From Isoetes taiwanensis (Eukaryota > Streptophyta > Lycopodiopsida > Isoetales > Isoetaceae), in assembly GCA_021234155.1 (NCBI GenBank), contig JAJEKV010000056.1:7406618-7470617 (forward strand): DNA of 64,000 nt. The letters are read 5' to 3'. Positions within the stretch are counted from its first letter, which is position 1; each line of letters opens with the position of its first letter. The translations under genes were made by a program, and so were the position numbers. Below the pieces are notes generated by a model. The model searched no databases. It saw only the letters and a program-made list of their open reading frames with translations, and had not been told where the DNA came from. Positions 53,290-64,000 of this stretch are shown here, piece after piece.

Positions 53290-55036
53290 GTGAAGTGAAA
53301 ATTATTGATGTGAATTATTGGTGTAGAATGTAGGGCCATTATTGGGCTTCTACAAGTATCATGTACACGTACAAGTATAACACATAATTTGTATGTATAT
53401 GTGTATGTTAATTACCTCATGTTTGTTGGGCTCGAGAACTAGGTGAAAGTATTCGTGCTTGAGCAAATAAGGTGTGCTTAAAATTCTCAAAATTGCGTTA
53501 TTTTATCCAATTAATGAAATCATGCTTTTGAGCTAGAAGTGAGGGGACATATTTGAATTTACTATCTTTAATTCGGGCCTTATCATAGTTTCCTATTCTA
53601 GAGTAAGTACAATGTGCTTCAGACTCGTGTTCTGTGGCATCTTCTTGTGCTTACATAGTTAGATGAGACATGTACATTCTGTAATTTTTATTATATTTGA
53701 TTATTGAACTTTTTGCTTTCGTCCTTAAAAACGGGGGGGGGCTTTTTCTGCTAATTTACAAAGTGCTCCATGGAAAATCCGTTGGTTTGGATCCAACACT
53801 GGACACTAATCATCAACTGCTCAGATTTTTTTGCATCCTTTTGCTAATTTAGGAACCTTTTTACGATACTCTTACTGAAAAAGCTATGAATGATCTTCTT
53901 GTCTTGCTCTTCTGGATCAATTGGTTCCATTTTGCTCCCAATTATGGCCCAAAAACCTTTCCTTAATCTGCCTCAAGGCACCAATTTTTAGCGACCTCTT
54001 CCAAATTACATTCAGCAAAATAAAGTTGAGTGTTATCATCATGTTTGGTATTGGCAAAATACGAGTCAAGATCCTACAACTATGAAAGTAACTCCTCCAC
54101 ATCATCCATGGCTACATAATAAGGTTTGAGTTTGATTTTAACATTTGGCTAGTTTTAAGGCTACTCATGTGTGAGTGTCCTATGTGCTTCAACTGCTGAA
54201 CTTTGGCCTGAAGCAAATCTATGTCCTGTAGCTTCTTAATGCGAGCCAACACAGTCTCCAACTTTTCATGCTCAACAACCAAATTTTTTTGCATCGCATT
54301 ATTAGTCTCTAGATCTAATATCCGATCAATCTCTTTAGCAAAAATCGTCCATCACAACCGAACGGTTGATGATGTGTGGACTAACTCTCCTCCCAACCAC
54401 GAGCTCTCTGTAAAAGCTGAATGCCCCCCCATAGCTTCTTATAGCCTGTGAATGTTAGCCCTAAGGGGTAGGTCCCTTTTAGCCCAATCTAAATATGCAT
54501 AGCCCCTTTTGGAAGGGCCATCATGGGATGCTACCTTAAAGTGCTGCCCACGTCACCTACATATTGCAGCATTCTTCCCACTTTGTTATCTCCAGTAAAA
54601 GCTACATATTGCAGCATTCTTCCCACTTTGTTATCTCCAGTAAAAGCTACACGTAAACTTGATCAAAGAAAAATGGAGGAAGGTCGCTTTTGATGACCTA
54701 AGATCAAGGAAATCAGGTCCCCCATTTTGGATCTGAATTCCATCTTGACGGTGAGCCCAGTTGGTTAATCGATTGGTCTAGCGGGGTCTCGTGTTTGAGC
54801 CTCTAACTTTGTTGCTATTGGATCTTCAAGGGATGGTATCAAAAAGGGGCATGAATATGGTGTAATTGTGGTTCCAAACCGTAACGATTTCCATGATGAC
54901 CATACTCCATTCCAACGTGGCAAACATTGTAGTTTGTAAACCCAGTCTATTCCAACGTGGCAAAAGCACATAATTTTACTTTCGCCCAAAACCCCCCAAA
55001 AACCCCTCCTATGTGTTTGTGACCTAAAGCTTGGAC
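53290..55036. other. Intergenic, no recognised gene
   Basis: AT-rich, with short unmatched ORFs. A 60-codon coiled-coil-like ORF (54112-54294, minus) has no family. A 45-bp unit is tandemly duplicated at about 54561-54650 upstream of KRR1. Confidence 0.45.
54561..54650 (+). repeat. Two tandem 45-bp units
   Basis: ATATTGCAGCATTCTTCCCA and the following 25 bases are repeated exactly with a 45-bp period, about 390 bp upstream of the KRR1 start codon. Confidence 0.9.
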
Positions 55037-58220
<3,184 letters not shown>

Positions 58221-58923
58221 GAATAAGGAGAGATTTATGTTTCTGCGTTGTTAAATAAATTGAATGGAAATTGTAAATATATTTGGTAGTTTTTATTTCT
58301 CATTTCTTCAGCTTTACGTAATCAGGACTCATTTGAATATCAATGGTTGGGTCCCTCATAGGGAAAATCCTGTGGTTTTGGGAGGAATATGCTTAGGAAG
58401 AATCCGTCCATATGGATGTGATTGTGGTTTTGGGGTATATTCTAGGATATGCCCTTTGGCACTCGGGCGTTTCGATGGATATACGGAGGAACCTCATTGG
58501 ATTTGTGAGGCGGCCATTCTATTCCAGCCCATCATCACAACAGCACTTTTGATCTCATTCTTGCAACCTACCACGAAGATCTAGAACTATCTATCTTCCC
58601 TTCGGCAGAAAGCTAGTATGTTCTTCCCTTCGGCAGAGTGCTAGTATGTATGTCTGCACGCGTGGGAGCTTGGAAGTTGAGGAAGTTGAGGGATAAGAGC
58701 ATAGGTTCCTCTCCAATTGACTCACATATTTGGCTAGCTTTGAAGTACTCAATAGCCCCTTTAATAGAGTACATGACCTTGTATACCAATTGGCTACTGA
58801 TTGATCCGAGGTACTGTTATCTATATATTGTGAGTGACAAGAGTCCAATTTTGCAAGCATAGCCTTCTCTGCCTGATACTAGACCTACCTACGTTATTTG
58901 TGCTTTAATTTTAGAGTTCCTTA
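58221..58923. other. KRR1 3' flank, no recognised gene
   Basis: Probably includes the KRR1 3' untranslated region. A duplicated phrase TTCCCTTCGGCAGA occurs twice near 58598-58636. Short ORFs only. Confidence 0.4.
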
Positions 58924-59240
58924 AACCACAGGTGTTATAGTTTATTGCAATCTCCCATACAGCAGCACAAGCGGATGGGCAGAGTCATGCTCCTTGGAGA
59001 CTTCAATGCGCGGACAGGGGTGGAACAGGCCATGCGGCTGGACCCCCTCGCGGATGACGTGCTGCAGTTACGTCCCGCAGAGGCAGCTTGCACACGACAC
59101 TCAGATGACAGTCAGGTCACCCGCTTCGGCAGACAATTGCTCCTGATGTGCGGTATCTTTGACCTGCTCATATGCAATGGCCTACCACAATGGCCCTCTT
59201 CCCACAGGTACACTAAGAATTCAGATGGCCTAAACTTATT
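58924..59240 (+). pseudogene. LINE-type endonuclease fragment
   Basis: RVMLLGDFNARTG is the catalytic D-F-N box of the endonuclease/exonuclease/phosphatase fold used by non-LTR retrotransposons. RFGRQLLLMCGIFDLLICNG follows as the next conserved block. No reverse transcriptase is attached, so it is an orphan piece. Confidence 0.8.
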
Positions 59241-59284
59241 ATAACATTTGGGACTGCTTGACTCTCTCTCCTTGACGTCGAATC

Positions 59285-59440
59285 CTACAAAGCTAATGCC
59301 CTCCCAAATGGAAAATCCTTGAGAGTGTACTTACATGTGTAAGATCGTAGAGAAATATCCAAGTTATTTGTGAGCCTGTTGCGCACCTTATTCTTCAGAT
59401 AATTCATGATGCTAAATGCTCTTTCATCTTCTACTGAACC
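59285..59440 (-). pseudogene. hAT transposase C-terminal dimerisation fragment
   Basis: Minus-strand translation SVEDERAFSIMNYLKNKVRN then RLTNNLDISLRSY matches the hATC dimerisation motif (E-R-x-F-S, then K-x-x-x-R-N-R-L). It ends at a TAG at 59285-59287. No upstream catalytic region was found nearby. Confidence 0.75.
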
Positions 59441-60105
59441 TAGAATCATGGTATCCGCACACAATAGTCCAGACCGAGGCAGTAGTTCGGCGTGTCCACA
59501 TGTGGATGCGGATGTCCCAATGCATGATAAAGTTTAGGAACTTCAACAGAGCCAAAGAATAATAGCGTGATGGATGCCGTGCAAGGGCCAAAAAAACAAG
59601 GGCTCCGGATGCCACACATAGTCCGGAATTTAGACCATTACAACAGGGCCCGCACTTGAACCTACGTGTTATGGGGGTTTAGGAAATAAGCCGATGTCGG
59701 GGCTGCTTTGATAATTCTTTATAGAGATCATGCATATTGAAAGCCCAAGAACTATCACAGCTCAGAGAGTGAGTGCTCACCGTCTTGACCAATCCGGCCC
59801 TCTTTTATTACATTTTTCAGTGTCCGGGGAGAGGCTACACATAGTATAACATGGGAGTCACCTCAAAGGCACCCACTATTCGGTACAAGAGGACCTCTCC
59901 CTAGTCCAGTTGACTCGGCGACGGGACGAGCTCTGTAAGTTCCCAGAGGCGTGACCCCAAAGCAAATGGGCATTGTATTGGGAAGGCGCAGCACTTATCC
60001 TCAACCAATGGCCTCAAAACCCCTATTTGGATTTCTTCTAACTGCTTTTCCATTTTTAGGGTTCTGCTATGTTTGATGTTATTTTTGTTTTCTTTTTGTT
60101 TTTTT
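59441..60105. other. No recognised gene
   Basis: Short ORFs without motifs. It leads into the long T-rich microsatellite. Confidence 0.4.
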
Positions 60106-60126
60106 TTCGTTTTTCGTTTTATTTCG

Positions 60127-60203
<77 letters not shown>

Positions 60204-60460
60204 CGTTTCGTTTTCGTTTTCGTTTTTTTCGTTTTGTTTTATTTTGGTTTTGGTTTTTGGTTTTGGTTTTGGTTTTGGTTTTGGTTTTGGTTTTTGTTTT
60301 TGTTTTGGTTTTTGTTTTTGTTTTTGTTTTTGTTTTTGTTTTGTTTTTGTTTTGTTTTTGTTTTTGTTTTTGTTTTTGTTTTTGTTTTTGTTTTTGTTTT
60401 TGTTTTTGTTTTTGTTTTTGTTTTTGTTTTTTGTTTTGTTTTTGTTTTTGTTTTTGCCTT
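60106..60460 (+). repeat. Compound hexamer microsatellite (TTTTCG)n-(TTTTGG)n-(TTTTTG)n
   Basis: About 120 bp of TTTTCG units (with TTTCG variants), about 55 bp of TTTTGG units, then about 160 bp of TTTTTG units. The steady C to G to T change at one or two unit positions suggests step-wise mutation and slippage from a common hexamer. The long Phe/Val- or Lys/Asn-rich ORFs here are artefacts. Confidence 0.95.
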
Positions 60461-60630
60461 TGTTTTTTGTGTTTTTGTTGTCTTCTGCTAAGTTTCTTGC
60501 TAGGTGACAGAGCTTATCCATGTTCTGTTTTGTTTCGGCATTGGCCCTCTTTTGTTTGTTGGGCCTCATGCACTCTTTCTATGTTCTGGTCCAATAACTC
60601 GATTAGGTTTTCGTGGACGTTAAAAAAACT

Positions 60631-60670
60631 CTTATCTTATCTTATCTTATCTTATCTTATCTTATCTTAT
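60631..60670 (+). repeat. (CTTAT)8 microsatellite
   Basis: Eight perfect CTTAT pentamers. Confidence 0.97.
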
Positions 60671-60949
60671 CCATCTGGACTCATGGAGGGAACTTGCATC
60701 TGCGCTATGGAATGCCAGGTATAGCTCTGTCTACATGTATATTTCCAAGATATATAAGTGCCACGAAGCATATAAGTGCCAAGAAGCACTGGCAGGGCTG
60801 CCGGAATTCTGAGAGAGCTTCGTTCCGCCAATATTCTATTGTCATTGTCTTATTGAACTCTTATACTTTTATGCTATTCAATCGATGCTAATTTACATGT
60901 ATTCTAAATCATGGAGATCATTTTTTTTTTATCCATCAAAATAAAAAGA

Positions 60950-61155
60950 AATGGTTAGAACCAATATGATGGAAAGAAATTATAGGAAAAGAATGAAACT
61001 CTGTCTTGGAGCTATAAAAATCACCTAATTAAGGAAATGAGTTAAAAATAAGAAGCACAAAGATATTCTAGTGTTTGCGCAAGGCTAAAAAGATTCTTCT
61101 ATAGCAAAGGAGTTCTAATCATGTCTGATAAACGCAGAAAGAATTGAAATCCATG
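60950..61155 (-). repeat. Dispersed repeat, copy 3 (inverted)
   Basis: Reverse complement of the left and central part of 63405-63590 (shared words include AACGCAGAAAGAATT, TTCTAATCATGTCTGATAA and GTGTTTGCGCAAGGCTAAAA). With copy 2 it makes an inverted pair about 2.3 kb apart. Confidence 0.85.
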
Positions 61156-61675
61156 ATAGTACACTCCGATCCAACAATGTATCAAAGATTCTATGTGCCT
61201 CTCTTGATTCCCTACACTTTTCAATACATATCAAGGTATGTTAAGCAGGGCACTCACACATATCAAGGATGGCACTCCTTATAACAGTGTTTGACAGTGT
61301 TTTCAAGAAGCAAACAGATGACTGCATTTCCCTCATTTTATGGCAGTTATTGTACCAGAATGCTTTTATGATGCTCTAAAAGACAAGCCCCTTTTTTTTT
61401 TTTTTGATGAACGTGGACCTTTATTACTCAAAAGAATACAAAGAGTACATGAGGGACTCAAAACCCAGCTCTAAAAGAACCACACCATTACCTTGCATTT
61501 TTTCAAAATATTTTAAGGCAAGGCAGTTTTTACCATGTTGTGCGTATCCAAAAATCATCATACACCATGACACTACATCTTGCTACTGCAATTGATCGAC
61601 ACTCTGTGCCTCCTCCAAACGCCCATATCTAGTATAATTATATTCTAACGACAACCTCACATATTAGCCCATTCT

Positions 61676-62020
61676 CTATGATATATTCATGGAGTATTCT
61701 ACCTTGTTCACGATATGCTGCCTTTGTGATATTTGAAAATGTAAACTTAATCTGCGTTCATGTCGTCTAAGTTCATTCTGAAAAACAAGTGGAGTGATCT
61801 TACCTTCTCCAGGCTTGGTATTGGCGTCAATAATTGCATCCCATGTATGTTGATCTCGTTTTAGGGTTTCAATAAAGACATTATTTGTCTCTAACAAATT
61901 TTCAGAAGAAGCAAACAGACAAATAAGATGGTTAGCAAAAACAGGAATAAAATGGAGCCCACTTTGAATTATTAGGCCTTGCATGTCCCAGGTCTATCAG
62001 ATTTGCACATTGATGAACCA
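61676..62020 (-). pseudogene. PPR-repeat protein fragment
   Basis: Minus-strand frame CANLIDLGHAR, then after a one-base slip GLIIQSGLHFIPVFANHLIC and VFIETLKRDQHTWDAIIDAN. This is the rhythm of PLS-type pentatricopeptide repeats (H/G-x-x-I-x-x-G-L ... N-x-L-I-x-x-F/Y, then W-x-x-x-I), which bind organelle RNA. Only about two repeats remain and the frame is broken. Confidence 0.65.
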
Positions 62021-63404
62021 ACATATAAGTAAGATCTTTGGATATTGGTATAACATGTTTATCCTTAAGTTATCTACCCATATCCCTTAAAGCATGATAC
62101 GACCTGCAAGAAGGGTAGTTCTCTCAGATAAAATAGCAAGGAGGGAGAAAAGAGAGAAAGGAAACAAGGTACCTGAAACTTTGACTACAGAAAATAATCT
62201 TACTACGACCAGAATGACGTAAAGCCATAGATACGAGACTTCTATTCTTGGACAAAGCTGATGGGTTGAGCATTTTGGGTTCGCAGGTGTAACTGATTCA
62301 ACTCTAGTAGGTAATGTCCTGCACTTTACTAAAAAAGAAGGCAGATTGCTCAAATTAACTGAAAATCTATGCAGATATTTTCTAACTCTATATGTTTCCC
62401 ACCAAACAGATAAGGAAACCTTATAACAGCCTAAAAACACAGTGTTTAGAATTCATCAATGCCGAGAAAAAAGGAGGAATGCAAAGAAGCATTCATGTAT
62501 AGTGATTGTTCCATTTTCAAAAGAATTATGTTCTTCTAAAATTGCTCTCATAGCCATATTTTAATTTTGTAGTGAATTCTTGTTAGGGTCATAAACGTTG
62601 CCTTCTCTAAAATCCATTTCTCTTCTTTGCAAAAGAAGAAGAGAATTTGGATTTTGAAATCTCATTGCTATACCCTTTGTGTAAGTTTTGGAATGCCCTT
62701 GCTTTTTGTCGCCCATTTTCTTTCTTTGAGACAGAAGAAAAGAAGTTGGATTTAACAAATTGTACTTGCAATTCTTTTCTTCAAACATGGATGCATTTAT
62801 GCCACATGCTTAGCGTCTCCCAAACCATTTCTCTCCTTCGAGTAGAAAACTTGGATCTTTTTCTAAATCTACACTTAAACAAACCTTACTTGTTTGAATG
62901 CAATAGCTACTTGTTCTCCTAAACCATACCTTGTCCATGAAATAGAGGCTTAGAAGCTGGCACCAAGTAACACCATTTGCAATTCTCTCTCTTGAAATGG
63001 CGGGAAGGAAGATTGCCTTCTCCCAAATCTTTTCTTTTGAGATATAAAATTCCAAGGTTCAAACTACCTTCATGTGGCTTAGCCCAAAGGAGACGGATTT
63101 TCTCTATTGTTGTGAAGGGTGTTACTAGGCCCGCCAACTAGTTCTAGAGGTTCTAAACCAGATCAGAATAGTTGCCTCAATAGGGCCAAAAATTGTGGCA
63201 ACACATATCTTATTAAATTGAAGCCAGAAACCTAGAGGAGATAGAGTAGTTGTTGTGTCCGATTATCAGAGGATTGAACAGAGTCAGATAAATCATGTTT
63301 GCAAAGTTTGTAAGTCTGAGCCCGTTTGGGTGGTGAATTTGTGCCAAAAGATCAAGTTCTAGAGTTTAAAGTTTTTTTGCTTGCCCGTAATTGATAGTTT
63401 AATT
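62021..63404. other. Interior of the inverted-repeat region, no recognised gene
   Basis: Contains a loose array with a period near 120 bp in 62600-62900 (repeated ATTTCTCT, TTCTTTGA/TTCGAGTAGAAAA and TTGGATTT words). No coding is supported. Confidence 0.45.
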
Positions 63405-63748
63405 CTTTCTGCGTTTATCAGACATGATTAGAACTCCTTTACTATAGAAGAATCCTTTTAGCCTTGCGCAAACACTAGAATATCTTTGTGCTTCTTAGTT
63501 TTAACTCATTTCCTTTCCAAGACAGAGTTCCATTCTTTTCCTATAATTTTTTTCTATCATATTGGTTCTAGCCATTTTTTTTCTTTTTACAAAGAGAAGG
63601 AAGGAAGGAAGGAAGAGAGAGACAAGATAATTTTGATGGAGGTGACTAGAAACAATGGTTTTCAATTGGATAGAATCAGCTTGATCACATATACAAGATA
63701 ACTCTTCTTTACCATATACATTTTATGCGAGTGACTTACTTGTATCCC
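63405..63748 (+). repeat. Dispersed repeat, copy 2
   Basis: Matches 4148-4377 in direct orientation over its right two-thirds and 60950-61155 in inverted orientation over its left half. It contains a GGAA-rich simple stretch at 63597-63620. Confidence 0.85.
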
Positions 63749-63802
63749 ACCTACAAGATATACAAGATAACTCTTCTTTACCATATACATTTTATGCGAG
63801 TG
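63692..63802 (+). repeat. Short tandem duplication
   Basis: ATACAAGATAACTCTTCTTT and the following bases through TTATGCGAGTGA occur twice, 67 bp apart. Confidence 0.85.
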
Positions 63803-64000
63803 AAAACTGGTCATTATCATGCACACATAAATCCCACCTTGGCACCAGGGCCCCAAGCTTATTTGCTTGCTTCATTGTCCAGGAACAAGCTTGTAGCTAT
63901 TGCATCAATTCGCACGGGGTCCCACAGGCTACGGATTGAGACAGGTAGATGGGAGCGGCCGCAATTGCCGCGGAAGTTTAGACTATGTGCCTGTTGCCGA
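63803..64000. other. Right end of window, no recognised gene
   Basis: Nothing assignable. Confidence 0.4.

Larger units (their letters stand above)
43550..53290. mobile_element. Element C: divergent methylase-like and transposase-like genes with ATCGC-N4-GCGAT palindromes
   Basis: Same plan as B: methylase-like gene leftward (47918 to 44409), transposase-like gene rightward (49052-51850), plus three small-gene copies on the minus strand (51990-53246). The palindrome here is ATCGC, four bases, GCGAT: 43550, 43657, 45846, 46287, 47602, 47733 (one mismatch), 47795, 48658, 48796, 48938, with variants at 47671 and 49003. Central bases vary (CATT, CACC, GACG, GACC, GGCC, GAAG, GGTC). Palindromes outside 44 kb suggest the left end is near 43.5 kb. 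No terminal repeats or target duplication were recognised. Confidence 0.65.

Noticed and set aside
59901-60724. Long low-complexity ORFs of 140-222 codons on both strands
   Set aside because: They are translations of the TTTTCG/TTTTGG/TTTTTG microsatellite in several frames, with no protein-like composition outside the repeat.

Overview
The window is plant nuclear DNA that is mostly transposon. Evidence: spliceosomal introns with GT-AG borders, LTR elements primed by initiator tRNA-Met, Copia, Ty3 and L1-like relics, a TWINKLE-type helicase exon, a PPR relic and one complete 12-exon KRR1 gene (55.0-58.2 kb). The species cannot be named from sequence alone. A non-seed land plant is my guess, with low confidence.

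Layout. 1-4.5 kb: a 1.48-kb non-coding LTR miniature (TRIM) and a broken TWINKLE-like exon. 4.6-9.1 kb: element A. 9.1-16.9 kb: decayed Copia (split by a MITE), a hAT-type MITE, a Ty3 relic and a LINE relic. 16.9-26.6 kb: element B. 29.7-42.9 kb: a 13.2-kb Ty3 chromodomain-type retrotransposon on the minus strand, with two 1,615-bp LTRs and target duplication GGCTT. 43.5-53.3 kb: element C. 55-58.2 kb: KRR1. 58.9-64 kb: LINE endonuclease, hAT and PPR scraps, microsatellites and an inverted dispersed repeat.

Two things stand out. First, A, B and C are three diverged members of one unfamiliar element family. All encode a multi-exon protein with a ParB-like G/D-G-N/Q-H motif followed by an amino-methyltransferase-like fold. 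All carry a ~78-aa small protein behind a TATA box. B and C also carry a large putative RNase-H-fold (DUF7869-like) transposase transcribed divergently. Each element has its own GC-rich palindrome, repeated many times and almost only in introns, 5' leaders and flanks: AAATCGCGCC arms in A, AAATTGGGCG arms in B, ATCGC-N4-GCGAT in C. I infer a self-recognition or anti-silencing system in which an element-encoded protein binds or marks family-specific non-coding motifs.

Second, the Ty3 element carries extra ORFs between its 5' LTR and gag, and one ends in an almost complete histone H3 fold with a non-H3 N-terminal extension. Element B's N-terminal exons also spell a histone-H3-tail-like sequence.

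Most transposon genes have single-base frameshifts or stops. Some may be homopolymer errors in a long-read assembly, so intactness should be judged with care.
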